This document shows positions 50,838-60,106 of a stretch of DNA of 64,000 nucleotides, in pieces; the first letter of the stretch is position 1; every line of letters begins with the position of its first letter. Made by a program: the position numbers and the translations under genes. The notes under the pieces are model-generated. The model saw nothing but the letters and a program-made list of their open reading frames with translations. It was not told the DNA's origin and ran no database searches. Source of the DNA: CAMLFJ01 sp035524955 (GTDB taxonomy: Bacteria; Methylomirabilota; Methylomirabilia; Rokubacteriales; CSP1-6); contig DATLFG010000028.1 in the NCBI GenBank assembly GCA_035524955.1, positions 91,388 through 155,387 of the forward strand. Reading direction: 5' to 3'.

Positions 50838-51219
50838 ACCGCCGCGCGTTCCTCGGCGAGCAGGCCTTCGTGACCCTCAAGCAGCGACGCGTCGGAGCCG
50901 TCCTGGCCGTGGGCTCCCCGATCTTCTTCCGTGAACGCGCCACGCTCGGGAAGATCGCCCTCGCCCATCGCGTGCCCACCGGCGGATCTCTGAGCTACGT
51001 GGACGGCGGCTTCCTCCTCGGCTTCGGGGTATTTCCGAGCATCCCGTACCAGCGCCGGCGGACTACGTCGACCGGATCTTCCGGGGCGCGCGGCCGGCCG
51101 ACCTTCCCATCGAGCAGCCGACGAAGTACGAGCTGGTCATCAACCTCAGGACCGCGAAGACCCTGGGCCTGACCATCCCTCCGTCGGTCCTGCTGCGGGC
51201 GGATCGGGTGGTCGACTAG
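50834..51219 (+). pseudogene. Remnant of an ABC transporter substrate-binding protein
   Basis: Overlapping the hyuB stop, one frame reads LNRRAFLGEQAF, like the start of these lipoprotein-type binding proteins. It then jumps to a C-terminal segment (AVLAVGSPIFFRERATLGKIALAHRVPTGG). At about 51058-51061 the frame shifts, and the next frame continues DYVDRIFRGARPADLPIEQPTKYELVINLRTAKTLGLTIPPSVLLRADRVVD and ends in TAG. Most of the middle is missing and one base has been lost. This is a decayed copy of the ABC_sub_bind family. Confidence 0.8.
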
Positions 51220-51237
51220 CACGCGCCCCGACGAGCC

Positions 51238-52239
51238 CTAGTACCCGCGAGCCCGGTCTACCAGATTCAGCAGTGGCGCGCCGGCCAGGAAGCGCCGCAG
51301 GTTCTCCGCGAAGAGGACTGAGCACTTCTCGTCATAGCTCGGCAGGAAGCCGGACACGTGCGGGGAGACGATGACGTTGTCCACTCCGTAGAGCGGATGG
51401 CCGGGCGGGGGCGGCTCCCGGTCGAAGACGTCCACCGCCGCGCCCGCAATCTGGCGCTCGCGGAGCGCGCGGGCCAGTGCCGCCTCGTCCACGCTGGCGC
51501 CCCGCCCCACGTTGATGAAGAGCGCGGACGGCCTCATGCGGGCCAGGGCCTTCGCGCCGATCATGCCGCGCGTCTCGGGCGTGAGCGGCGCGCAGAGCAC
51601 CACCACGTCCGACCGGGCCAGCAGCGAGTCGAGCTGTGCGTGCCCGAGCCACTCGTCGGGCAGGACGCCCTCCGGATCGCCGGTGCCGGGCAGCCCGTAG
51701 CCGTCGTCGGCCCGCCGCGAGGGATCGCGCTTGCACGCCAGCACCGTCATCGCGAAGGCCGACTTGGCGATGCGCGCGAGCTCGCGGCCGATGCTGCCGT
51801 AGCCGATGATGCCGAGCGTCGCGCCGCGCACCTCGGCGGGCACGAAGAGCGGCCAGCGCTGCTCATCGGGCGGCCAGCCCCCGCGACCCTGCCACTCCAC
51901 CATGCGCGGCACCCGGTGGGCGAGCGCGAGCAGCATGGTAAGGGCGTACTCCGCGATGGTGGCGGCGTGCACGCCGCTGGTGGTGGTGAGCGGGATCCCG
52001 GTCTCGGTGTAGAGCGGGTGGTCCGCGAGGGCATTCACGCCCGCCATGTGCAGCTGCACCCAGCGCAGCGCGGGCGCCCGGCCGATGTCCCGAGGCGGGG
52101 CGCCCGCGTAGAGCACATCGGTCTTTCCATAGTCCGCGGTCTCCGGATCGGCCTGCGATACCAGGATCTCGGGGGAGACCGCCCGCAGCCGGTCGAGCTG
52201 GCTCCGATCGAAGCGCATGGTCACGAGGACGTTGAGCAT
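51238..52239 (-). CDS. D-2-hydroxyacid dehydrogenase, second copy
   Basis: The 333-residue protein has the NAD-binding GYGSIGRELARIAKSAF, catalytic Arg (FINVGRGASVDEAAL), Glu (FDREPPPPGHPLY) and His (VSPHVSGFLPSYD). An insert between the Rossmann motif and the catalytic half (about residues 180-205, KRDPSRRADDGYGLPGTG) is longer than usual. Its substrate is unknown. The ATG at 52239 begins MLNVLVTMRFD. It is divergent from the rhodanese gene, 38 bp away. Confidence 0.9.
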   Translation of the reverse strand: MLNVLVTMRFDRSQLDRLRAVSPEILVSQADPETADYGKTDVLYAGAPPRDIGRAPALRWVQLHMAGVNALADHPLYTETGIPLTTTSGVHAATIAEYALTMLLALAHRVPRMVEWQGRGGWPPDEQRWPLFVPAEVRGATLGIIGYGSIGRELARIAKSAFAMTVLACKRDPSRRADDGYGLPGTGDPEGVLPDEWLGHAQLDSLLARSDVVVLCAPLTPETRGMIGAKALARMRPSALFINVGRGASVDEAALARALRERQIAGAAVDVFDREPPPPGHPLYGVDNVIVSPHVSGFLPSYDEKCSVLFAENLRRFLAGAPLLNLVDRARGY

Positions 52240-52277
52240 GGGCGCTATGATATCCTTCCTGCTCGCGAGGAGACGCC

Positions 52278-52685
52278 ATGAAGACAGAGCGCAAGGGATT
52301 CCGGCAGATGGTGGACGAGGCCAAGTCACGCATCAGGACCATCAGCCTCGAGGAGGCCAAGAGCCGCCTCGGGAGCGACCGCGTCGTGTTCGTCGACCTT
52401 CGGGACGTCCGCGAGCTGGAGCGCGAGGGCATGATCCCGGGCGCCTTCCACTGCCCGCGCGGCATGCTCGAGTTCTGGGTGGATCCGGACAGCCCCTACC
52501 ACAAGGACGTGTTTGCCTCCGACAAGGAGTTCGTCTTCTACTGCAACGGCGCGTGGCGCTCCGCCCTGGCCACCGACGTGGCCCAGCAGATGGGCCTCGA
52601 GGCCGTCGTCGAGATGGACGGCGGCTTCGCCGAGTGGAAGAAGAAGGGTTACCCGGTCGCGGAGAAGCCCACCAAGAAGGGCTAG
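52278..52685 (+). CDS. Rhodanese-like sulfurtransferase domain protein
   Basis: The 135-residue single-domain rhodanese has VFVDLRDVRELEREGMIPGAFHCPRGML, active-site Cys in FYCNGAWRSALAT and MDGGFAEWKKKGYPV. It should transfer sulfane sulfur from a donor such as thiosulfate to a thiol acceptor. The CNGAWRS loop is six residues, fitting a sulfurtransferase rather than a Cdc25-like phosphatase. The physiological donor is unknown. The stop overlaps the converging secreted-protein gene by 4 bp. Confidence 0.9.
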   Translation: MKTERKGFRQMVDEAKSRIRTISLEEAKSRLGSDRVVFVDLRDVRELEREGMIPGAFHCPRGMLEFWVDPDSPYHKDVFASDKEFVFYCNGAWRSALATDVAQQMGLEAVVEMDGGFAEWKKKGYPVAEKPTKKG

Positions 52686-53026
52686 ATGCGCGGGCCGGGC
52701 CCCGGCGGTGGCGGCGCGGGCCGCTCCGGCGGGACCGTCGACTCCTCCAGCGCCGGCTCGGAATCGGTCGCGAGGATCTCCACCACCACGCCGGCGCCCG
52801 GGACCATCCGGACGCTCTTGAGCGTGACCTCGTCGAGGCCCATCGCTCGGGCACCGCGCACCGCGCGTCCTAGCGCGCTGGCCGCGGCCGCCTTCACGCC
52901 TTCCTCGGTCGCGTCGTCCTCGACCGGCGCCACCGTGGTGATCGCGGCCATCGCGGCGGCCGCCGGAGCCGCCGGCCCGACCACCGCTCCCAGCATCAAC
53001 GCGCCCATCGCGAGCCATCGCGCCAT
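52682..53026 (-). CDS. Secreted hypothetical protein
   Basis: The 114-residue protein has a signal peptide (about 1-25, MARWLAMGALMLGAVVGPAAPAAAA), a short alpha/beta region (TVAPVEDDATEEGVKAAAASALGRAVRGARAMGL, then VTLKSVRMVPGAGVVVEILATD), and a Pro-rich tail. No Cys or catalytic motif stands out. No family recognised. It is transcribed toward the rhodanese gene. Confidence 0.6.
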   Translation of the reverse strand: MARWLAMGALMLGAVVGPAAPAAAAMAAITTVAPVEDDATEEGVKAAAASALGRAVRGARAMGLDEVTLKSVRMVPGAGVVVEILATDSEPALEESTVPPERPAPPPPGPGPRI

Positions 53027-53221
53027 CGTCGCTCCTCCCCGTTGCCGTGTTCCCTCACGCGATTCGACGCAAGGGCCATGCCCGCGGCCAGAGCCCGCGA
53101 GATCGGCGCGAGATCGGGACGTTGTCGCGCGCGCCCGGGTCCGGAGGGGAAGGCCTTACCGTGTCGATCCGACCGGCCCGTGGGCCTGCATCGGCAAGGG
53201 ACGCGTGGTAGCATCGGGGAC

Positions 53222-53719
53222 ATGCCGACCAACTCGGGATTCGAGCCGCCGATCGACGACACTCATCCCGAAGAGCATCGGAACCCGAACGCCCTCGGCG
53301 TCCCCGCGACGCAAGGGCCGGCCATCGAGCAGCCCGCCAAGCTCATTCGCATCGCCGCGATGATCCGCGAGATGCTCGAGGACGTGCGCCAGTCGAAGCC
53401 GGACGAGGCCGGCCGGCAGCGACTGCGCGCGGTCTACGAGAGCGCGCTCGCGGGTCTCAAGGAGGGCGTGTCGAAAGAATTGCAGGACGAGCTCGATACG
53501 TTGACGATCCCGCTCGACAGCACCTCGAGCGAGTCCGAGATCCGCCTGGCCCAGGCCCAGCTCGTCGGCTGGCTGGAGGGCCTCTTCCAGGGGATCCAGG
53601 CCGCGCTGTGGAGCCAGCACATGCAGGCGCGGGCCGAGATCGAGGAGATGCGCCGCCGCCGCGGGTTGCCCCCCGGCCCCGGCGACGGGCCGCCCCGGGA
53701 CCCTGGGCAGTACCTCTAA
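53222..53719 (+). CDS. bpa: Bacterial proteasome activator Bpa/PafE
   Basis: Bpa forms a ring on the 20S proteasome and feeds it unfolded proteins without ATP. The 165-residue protein matches the family: PAKLIRIAAMIREMLEDVRQSKPDEAGRQRLRAVYESALAGLKEGV, then LRLAQ-type EIRLAQAQLVGWLEGLFQGIQAALWSQHMQAR. It ends in GQYL, the HbYX-like tail that docks into the 20S pore. It is close to the mycobacterial length of 174. No prcA, prcB or pup is in the window, so the proteasome must lie elsewhere. Confidence 0.88.
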   Translation: MPTNSGFEPPIDDTHPEEHRNPNALGVPATQGPAIEQPAKLIRIAAMIREMLEDVRQSKPDEAGRQRLRAVYESALAGLKEGVSKELQDELDTLTIPLDSTSSESEIRLAQAQLVGWLEGLFQGIQAALWSQHMQARAEIEEMRRRRGLPPGPGDGPPRDPGQYL

Positions 53720-53720
53720 A

Positions 53721-53900
53721 CTACCTAGCTGCGGTAACTCTTTCCTCGTCCCGGATCAGGGCATCCTCACTGGGGGTCACCTTCACTCCGTGGGACGGGA
53801 ACCGCAGAAGGTGCCGAACTCCCTCGGTTTTCGCATCGGGCTCGGTGCGAAACGCGACCTCGTACCCGCAATGGGTGCAGCTCATCAGGTAGCTCGGCAT
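53721..53900 (-). CDS. Small CxxC protein
   Basis: The 59-residue protein reads MPSYLMSCTHCGYEVAFRTEPDAKTEGV at the start. The single CxxCG pair suggests half of a zinc ribbon or a redox pair. GGAGGGACCT directly upstream is a strong ribosome site and supports coding. It converges on bpa with only 1 bp between them and is divergent from the amidohydrolase gene. Function unknown. Confidence 0.65.
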   Translation of the reverse strand: MPSYLMSCTHCGYEVAFRTEPDAKTEGVRHLLRFPSHGVKVTPSEDALIRDEERVTAAR

Positions 53901-53985
53901 AGGTCCCTCCTCTCGGGTCCCCCAGAAGGCAGCAAGAGGGATGCCATCGCCGCCGGGCGGCACCGGTGCTAGAATCTCGCGCGAG

Positions 53986-55239
53986 ATGATCGACACCCTG
54001 ATCACGAACGTGCGCATCCTGGATGGGACGAGCCGCGAGCCGTTCGCGGGCGCGGTGCGCGTCGACGGCGACCGCATCGCCGAGGTCGCGGCCGGCTCCG
54101 TGACGGCGCGGCCCGGCGAGCGCGTCATCGACGGCCGCGGCGCCACGCTGATGCCCGGCCTGGTCGAGCCGCACGCGCACCTGAGCTTCGCCGACGTCAC
54201 CTCGTACGAGATGACGCGCCTGCCGCCGGAAGAGCACCTGCTCGCGACCCTCCGCAACGCGCGCACGATGCTCGACTCCGGGTACACGAGCGCGCTCTCC
54301 GCGGCGGCGGCCAAGCCCCGGCTCGACGTGGTGGTCAAGCGGGAGATCGAGGCAGGCCGCTTCCCCGGACCGCGGCTGCTCGCCAACGGCCCCGAGATCA
54401 CGGTGACCGGCGGCCTCGGCGACAGCAACCTGCTCCACCTGCCGTATCACGAGACGCCGACCTTCTGCTGGGTCGCCGACGGTCCCGACGCGATCCGGCG
54501 TGTGTGCCGGCTCCTCGCCCGCGAAGGCGTGGACCTCCTCAAGCTCAATCTCTCCGGCGATCTCGGCACGTCGGCCTGGTCGCCGGAGCTGACGCCCATG
54601 ACCGAGGCCGAGGTGGCGGCGGCCATGGAGGTGGCGCGGGCGCGCCAGCTCCGCGTGTGCGCCCACTGCCGGAGCGGCGACTCGGTGCGCATGGCGATCA
54701 AGCACGGCATCGAGGTCATCTACCACGCCAACTACTGCGACGAGGCCGCGCTCGACGCCCTCGAGGCCGCGCGGGATCGGGTCTTCGTGGCGCCCGCGCT
54801 CGGCATCACCTACAACCTGAGCCAGGCCAACGGCCAGTGGGGCGTGTCGCCGGAGCGCGCGCAGGGCTTCGAGCGGGAGCTGGCCGCCTCCGTGGAGACC
54901 ATCGCCCGCATGCGCAAGCGCGGCATCCGCGTGCTGCCGGGCGGCGACTACGGCTTCGTGTACACGCCCCACGGCACCTACGCGCGCGATCTCTGGCTCT
55001 TCGTGAAGATCCTGGGCTATTCGCCGATGGAGACGCTCGTGGCCGCGACCAGGCTCGGCGGCGAGATCATGGGGCGTCCCGGCGAGCTGGGTGTGGTCAG
55101 GGCGGGCGCCCTCGCGGATCTCCTGCTCGTGGACGGTGATCCGCTCGCGGATATCGCGATCCTCCAGGATCGGGCCGCGATCCGCCTGATCATGAAGGAC
55201 GGCGCGCTCCACAAGGGCGCCTTCGCTCCGCCCGCTTGA
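53986..55239 (+). CDS. Amidohydrolase, imidazolonepropionase-like
   Basis: The 417-residue TIM-barrel metallohydrolase begins MIDTLITNVRILDGTSRE and has metal ligands in PGLVEPHAHLSF, later His in CAHCRSGD and IKHGIEVIYHANYCDE, and Asp in LPGGDYGFVYTPHG. The end (LGVVRAGALADLLLVDGDPLADIAIL) is typical of the HutI/prolidase-like amidohydrolases. It would hydrolyse an amide or cyclic amide; the substrate is unknown. Confidence 0.88.
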   Translation: MIDTLITNVRILDGTSREPFAGAVRVDGDRIAEVAAGSVTARPGERVIDGRGATLMPGLVEPHAHLSFADVTSYEMTRLPPEEHLLATLRNARTMLDSGYTSALSAAAAKPRLDVVVKREIEAGRFPGPRLLANGPEITVTGGLGDSNLLHLPYHETPTFCWVADGPDAIRRVCRLLAREGVDLLKLNLSGDLGTSAWSPELTPMTEAEVAAAMEVARARQLRVCAHCRSGDSVRMAIKHGIEVIYHANYCDEAALDALEAARDRVFVAPALGITYNLSQANGQWGVSPERAQGFERELAASVETIARMRKRGIRVLPGGDYGFVYTPHGTYARDLWLFVKILGYSPMETLVAATRLGGEIMGRPGELGVVRAGALADLLLVDGDPLADIAILQDRAAIRLIMKDGALHKGAFAPPA

Positions 55240-55385
55240 CTCGGCCGCGCCCGGGGGCTCACAATCCCCCTTGCCGGCCGCCCCTCCCGCACCGCCGCAG
55301 GCCGCGGTAGACGCGCCGGTCCCGGCCCTCAACGCCCGAGGCCGGATCGAGATCGCCGGACGCGAGCCACGGGGAGGGCTCCGCT

Positions 55386-58100
55386 GTGGACATCTCGGCC
55401 ACCATCCATCTGCTGGGCGAAGCCCTCGGCGACGTACTCCGCACCCAGGAGTCCGGAGGACTCTTCGAGACCGAGGAGCGCATCCGCGCGCTCGCCAAGG
55501 CACGCCGCGCCGGCGAGATGGACGCGGCCGTCCGCCTGCCCCTGGCGGTGGCCGACCTGCCCGCGGACGCCGCGCGCGCCACCGCCTCCGCCTTCGCGGT
55601 CTATTTCGACCTGATCAACCTCGCCGAGGAAGTGCACCGCATCCAGGCGCTGCGCGCCCGCGAGCGCGCCAAGCACCCGGCGCCGATCGGCGAGTCCATC
55701 GGCGAGACGATCGCGCGCCTCCGGGCCCTCGGGGTCACTGCCGAGCGAGTGGCGGAGGTCCTGCGTGACCTGCGCATAGAGCTGGTGCTGACCGCGCATC
55801 CGACCGAAGCCAAGCGCCGCACCGTGCTGTCGAAGCTCCAGCGGATCAGCGAGCTGCTGCGGCGTCTTCAAGATTCGGATCTGCTCCCGCGCGAGCGGAC
55901 GGAGCTGCTGGCCGGGCTCCGGGCGGAGATCACCGCGCTCTGGCTCACCGACCGTGCGCGGACGACACGGCCCGCGGTCACCGACGAGGTGCGCACCGGC
56001 CTCTACTTCGTGGACGCGGTCTTCTGGGATCTCGTGCCCCGCATCGCCGCCGAGCTCGCGGCCGCGGTCGCGCTCCACTACCCCGGCCTCGTCCCACCCC
56101 CCGCCTGGCTCACGGTGGCGTCCTGGATCGGTGGCGACCGCGACGGTAATCCCTCGGTGGTGACCGAGCTGACCGCCGAGACCCTGCGCCTGCATCGCGG
56201 GCTCGCGGTCGAGCGCCATCGCCGCTCCGTGCAGGACCTGGCCCGCCGCCTGAGTGTGAGCGGCCGCCGCTGCCCGCCGCCCGAGGCCCTGACCGGCTGG
56301 CTCGACGCGCGCCGGCCCCTGCCCGCGCACGTGGCCTACCTCGAGCAGCGCTACGCGGGGGAGCCGTACCGCCTCGCGCTGTCCCTGCTCGCCGCCGACC
56401 TGGAGGCGGCCTCGCGCGAGGACGTGACGGCGCGCCTGCTCGACGAGACACCCCACGCCGCGCGCATCACCGCCGCCGAGGTCCGCACGGTGGTGGACCT
56501 GGTCGCCCGGGGCGTCCCGGCCGCGCTGGCCGGCGACCGCGTGCGCGCGCTCGAGCGCCAGCTCGAGAGCTTCGGCCTGCACGCGGCCCGCCTCGACATC
56601 CGCGAGGACTCCGGGCGGCTCGCCGCCACCCTCGGCGACATTCTGGCGCGCCTGGGTCTCGACGCCGGCTTCGCCGGGCGCGACGAGCCGGCCCGCGCCG
56701 CGGTGCTGCTCCGCCTCCTCGCCGAAGAGGCGCCCAAGGCCTCCGAGATCTCCGCGCTCGCGCTCGACGAGCCGGCCGCCGAGACCTGGCGGCTCTTCCG
56801 CCTCCTCGCCCGCGCCCAGGCCATCTACGGCCGCGAGTCGCTGGGCCCCTTCGTCGTCTCGATGACCCGCGGGCCGGCGGATCTGCTCACCGTGCTGCTC
56901 CTGGCCCGCTGGGCGGGCGGCGCGGCCGGCATGCAGATCGTGCCCCTCTTCGAGACGCTCGGTGATCTCGACGAGGCGCCGCGCACGCTCGAGGCGCTCC
57001 TCGCGCTGCCGGTCTACCGCGCGCACCTCGACTCCTGCGCCGGCGGGCAGATGGTGATGATCGGCTACTCCGACTCCAACAAGGACGGCGGCTACCTGGC
57101 CGCCAACTGGGCGCTCTACCGAGCCCAGGAGGCCATCGCGCGGACGTGTCGCGCGCGCGGCCGCGGGCTCACGCTCTTTCACGGGCGCGGGGGCACGGTG
57201 GCGCGGGGCGGCGGCCCCGCCGGCCGCGCGATCCGCGCGCAGCCGCCGGGCACCGTCGAGGCCCGCTTCCGCGTCACCGAGCAGGGCGAGACCATCGCCT
57301 CGCGCTACGCCGATCCCGCGCTGGCCCACCGCCACGTGGAGCAGATCGTGAGCGCGGTGCTCCTGGCCTCGGCGGGCCACGTCGACGGGCCGGCCCCGCT
57401 CGACCCCGGCTGGCGCGAGGCCCTGGACCTCATGGCGGGCGCCGCGCGCGAGACCTATCACGACCTGGTCGAGCGCACGCCCGGCTTCCTCGAGTACTGG
57501 CGCGCCGCCACGCCCATCGAGGAGATCTCGCGGCTGCGCCTGGGCTCGCGCCCCGCGGTGCGGCGCGCGGGCCGCCTCACCCGGAGCGCGGTGCGCGCGA
57601 TCCCGTGGGTATTCTCCTGGATGCAGAGCCGCTTCAACCTCCCCGGCTGGTACGGCCTCGGCACCGCGCTGGCGCGGGCGGACGCGGGCCGGCTGCGGGA
57701 GATGTACGCGGGCTGGCCCTTCTTCCGGGCGATCCTGGACAATGCGGAAATGTCCCTGCTCAAGGCCGACATGGGCATCGCCGCGCTCTACTCCGACCTG
57801 GTGCCGAACCGGGCGCTCGCCACCGCGGTGTTCACGCGCATCGGCAACGAGTTCGTGCGCACGCGAGAATCGATCCTGCGAACCACCGGCCACGCCGAGC
57901 TGATGGACGGCGACCCGGTGATCCAGCGCTCGGTGCACCTGCGCAACCCGTACGTGGACCCGCTCAACTACCTCCAGGTGGAGATGCTCCGCCGGCTGCG
58001 CGCGCTCGCGGACCAGGACGGCACCGACGCCGCGCGGTACCGCGAGATCATCGTGGTCACCATCAACGGCATCGCCGCCGGCCTGCGCAACACCGGCTGA
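55386..58100 (+). CDS. ppc: Phosphoenolpyruvate carboxylase
   Basis: PEPC adds bicarbonate to PEP to make oxaloacetate for the TCA cycle. The 904-residue protein has catalytic His in LVLTAHPTEAKRRTVL (about 135), WIGGDRDGNPSV, GYSDSNKDGGYLAANW (about 560), FHGRGGTVARGGGP (about 598), and the C-terminal NGIAAGLRNTG. All key motifs are intact and the length is normal. The start is a GTG at 55386 preceded by ACGGGGAGGG. It stands alone rather than in an operon. Confidence 0.96.
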   Translation: MDISATIHLLGEALGDVLRTQESGGLFETEERIRALAKARRAGEMDAAVRLPLAVADLPADAARATASAFAVYFDLINLAEEVHRIQALRARERAKHPAPIGESIGETIARLRALGVTAERVAEVLRDLRIELVLTAHPTEAKRRTVLSKLQRISELLRRLQDSDLLPRERTELLAGLRAEITALWLTDRARTTRPAVTDEVRTGLYFVDAVFWDLVPRIAAELAAAVALHYPGLVPPPAWLTVASWIGGDRDGNPSVVTELTAETLRLHRGLAVERHRRSVQDLARRLSVSGRRCPPPEALTGWLDARRPLPAHVAYLEQRYAGEPYRLALSLLAADLEAASREDVTARLLDETPHAARITAAEVRTVVDLVARGVPAALAGDRVRALERQLESFGLHAARLDIREDSGRLAATLGDILARLGLDAGFAGRDEPARAAVLLRLLAEEAPKASEISALALDEPAAETWRLFRLLARAQAIYGRESLGPFVVSMTRGPADLLTVLLLARWAGGAAGMQIVPLFETLGDLDEAPRTLEALLALPVYRAHLDSCAGGQMVMIGYSDSNKDGGYLAANWALYRAQEAIARTCRARGRGLTLFHGRGGTVARGGGPAGRAIRAQPPGTVEARFRVTEQGETIASRYADPALAHRHVEQIVSAVLLASAGHVDGPAPLDPGWREALDLMAGAARETYHDLVERTPGFLEYWRAATPIEEISRLRLGSRPAVRRAGRLTRSAVRAIPWVFSWMQSRFNLPGWYGLGTALARADAGRLREMYAGWPFFRAILDNAEMSLLKADMGIAALYSDLVPNRALATAVFTRIGNEFVRTRESILRTTGHAELMDGDPVIQRSVHLRNPYVDPLNYLQVEMLRRLRALADQDGTDAARYREIIVVTINGIAAGLRNTG

Positions 58101-58102
58101 TC

Positions 58103-58811
58103 ATGAGCAAGACGCGGCTCTTCCGGTCCATCAAGGCGCTCGACGTCCTAGCGGTGACGTCTCTCCTCGAGAAGACCCCCGACCTGATCCGCGCCATCGA
58201 CGATCGGCGCCGCAACCCGCTGCACTTCCTGTGCAGCCTGCCCGCCGATCCGAAGACCTCCGGCCGGGCGCTCACGCTCGCGCGTCGCCTTCTCGAGGCC
58301 GGCCTCGACGTCAATGCCCCCGCGTTCGTCGAGGGCGCCTTCCAGGCGACCCCGCTCTGGTACTCGATCTCGCGGGGCCAGAACCTCCCGCTTGCGCGGC
58401 TCCTGCTGAAGCACGGCTCGACTCCGGAGAACTCCCTCTGGGCGGCCGCCTTCGCGGAGAACGTGGCCGCCATCGACCTGCTGGTCCGGAGCGGGGCCCA
58501 GCTGGACCCGTGGAGCCGCTTCGTGGGAGCCGAGCGGCTCCTGCGCCACCGGTCGCCGAGGGTGAGACACCCTTCCTAGACGCGATCAAGTGGAGACCAA
58601 CGTGAACTTCCAGAACTCGAAGGGCCTGACCGCCCTGCACCTGGTCCTCAAGAAGAAGAGCGACCGCCGGCAGGTCGAGATGCTGCTCCGTCACGGGGCA
58701 GACCCGACCATCAAGGGCCGGGACGGCCGGAGCCCGCTCGACCTCGTGCGGAATCGGCGCGACAAGACCTACCCCGAGCTGCTGACCCGCCGACCCGGCA
58801 CGACTCGCTAG
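58103..58811 (+). pseudogene. Ankyrin-repeat protein gene with frameshifts
   Basis: The first frame (MSKTRLFRSIKALDVLAVTSLL...) carries ankyrin-like repeats (PLHFLCSL, RLLEAGLDVNAPAF, LLLKHGSTPENSLW). It runs off frame near 58550 and ends at 58579. An ankyrin continuation (AEGETPFLDAIKW) is in another frame. From about 58590 a third frame resumes TNVNFQNSKGLTALHLVLKKKSDRRQVEMLLRHGADPTIKG and ends at 58811. At least two indels are needed. It begins 2 bp after ppc. Sequencing or assembly error is possible, since the ends look like one protein. Confidence 0.75.
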
Positions 58812-58944
58812 GGCGGATACCGCCACCCCGGGGCGGCCCCCGGAGGGCATCCGGCCCTTCCGGGCAATCCCTTGTCCTGACGCGGGCTTCGGGAGTAGGA
58901 TCACGGCGACGAGGCAGCTCCCCCACCCGGCCAAGGAGGGCGTC

Positions 58945-60093
58945 ATGCTCGAGCGGCTGATCTCCGGCGACAACCACATCGACCTCACCTACTGCCCGCC
59001 CGATCTCTGGTCCAGCCAGGCGCCGTCGAAGTGGAAGCTGCTGGTCCCGCGCGTGGAGGAGCTGGAGGACGGCTGCCACTGGTTCGTGGAGGCGCAGGAC
59101 AAGGGGATGTGGAACGGCGTGGGCCCCGGCTTCCTCAAGCGCACGCCCGGCAGCTTCGCGCGGATCGACGAGATGGCCTCGTGCGGCTTCGAGTGGGATC
59201 ACCGCGCGGGCGCCCGGCCCCGGCCCACCACGCCCGAGCTGCGGCTCGCGGATCTGGACCGCGACGGCCTCGACGCCGAGGTGGTCTACGGCTGCCTGAT
59301 GATCAACGACATGATCGCGAGCGGCGACCGCCGGGCCTGGGCCAACGCGATCTACAACGACTGGGCCGCCGACTTCGCGAGGAAGTCTGACCCGAACCGG
59401 ATCTACCCGCTGGCGATCGTGCCCAACAGCGATCCCCACGTGGCCGCGGCCGAGGTGCGCCGCTGCGCCAAGATGGGCCTCAAGGGCGGCGATCTCGGCT
59501 TCAAGAGCATGAGCATCCCGCTCTACCAGCACGACTGGTACCCGCTCTGGGAGGCCGCGGCGGAGTGCCACTTCCCGATCGCGTTCCACTCGACGGGCTT
59601 CAAGGCGCTCCGCGCCCCCGATTCCCCCGCGATGGAGCAGCAGTACATGCTCCAGTGGCGGCTGGTGCGCTCCTCGCTCTTCCAGCTCGATACCATGGAG
59701 GTGCTGGTCTCGCTGATCACCTCGGGGGCCTGCGAGAAGTATCCCGACTTCAAGTTCGTGCTGGGCGAGTCCGGGGTGACCTGGCTGCCCTACGTGTTCG
59801 ATCGCTTCGACACCGAATACGAGGACCGGGCCCGGGGCCTCGGCTTCTCCATGAAGCCGAGCGACTACTTCAAGCGCCAGGGCTACGTGACCTACCAGCA
59901 GGATATGTTCCTCGAGCCGATCATCCCGCTGGTGGGTGAGGACAACATCATCTGGGGCGCGGACTACCCCCACCCGGATTGCGTGTGGCCCGACTCCCGC
60001 CGGCACCTCGAGAAGAACCTCGGCAACCTGCCCGAGCGCGTGCAGCGCAAGATCACCTACGACAACGTGGTCAAGCTCTACAACCTCCGCTGA
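58945..60093 (+). CDS. Amidohydrolase family 2 protein
   Basis: The 382-residue protein is a TIM-barrel amidohydrolase-2 (ACMSD-like) enzyme. ISGDNHIDLTY may hold a metal pair; HSTG, GESGVTWLPYVFDRFD and GADYPHPDCVWPDSR supply further ligands, including the conserved Asp. Family members decarboxylate or hydrolyse aromatic or cyclic acids. GGAGGGCGTC precedes the ATG. It is followed after 13 bp by an aldolase-like gene and then a Mo hydroxylase subunit, suggesting an aromatic or heterocycle degradation operon; the substrate is unknown. Confidence 0.88.
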   Translation: MLERLISGDNHIDLTYCPPDLWSSQAPSKWKLLVPRVEELEDGCHWFVEAQDKGMWNGVGPGFLKRTPGSFARIDEMASCGFEWDHRAGARPRPTTPELRLADLDRDGLDAEVVYGCLMINDMIASGDRRAWANAIYNDWAADFARKSDPNRIYPLAIVPNSDPHVAAAEVRRCAKMGLKGGDLGFKSMSIPLYQHDWYPLWEAAAECHFPIAFHSTGFKALRAPDSPAMEQQYMLQWRLVRSSLFQLDTMEVLVSLITSGACEKYPDFKFVLGESGVTWLPYVFDRFDTEYEDRARGLGFSMKPSDYFKRQGYVTYQQDMFLEPIIPLVGEDNIIWGADYPHPDCVWPDSRRHLEKNLGNLPERVQRKITYDNVVKLYNLR

Positions 60094-60106
60094 GCGAAAG
60101 GACCCC

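Noticed and set aside
55329..57938. An 869-codon minus-strand frame opposite ppc
   Set aside because: Composition typical of antisense reading in high-GC DNA; ppc motifs are complete on the plus strand.
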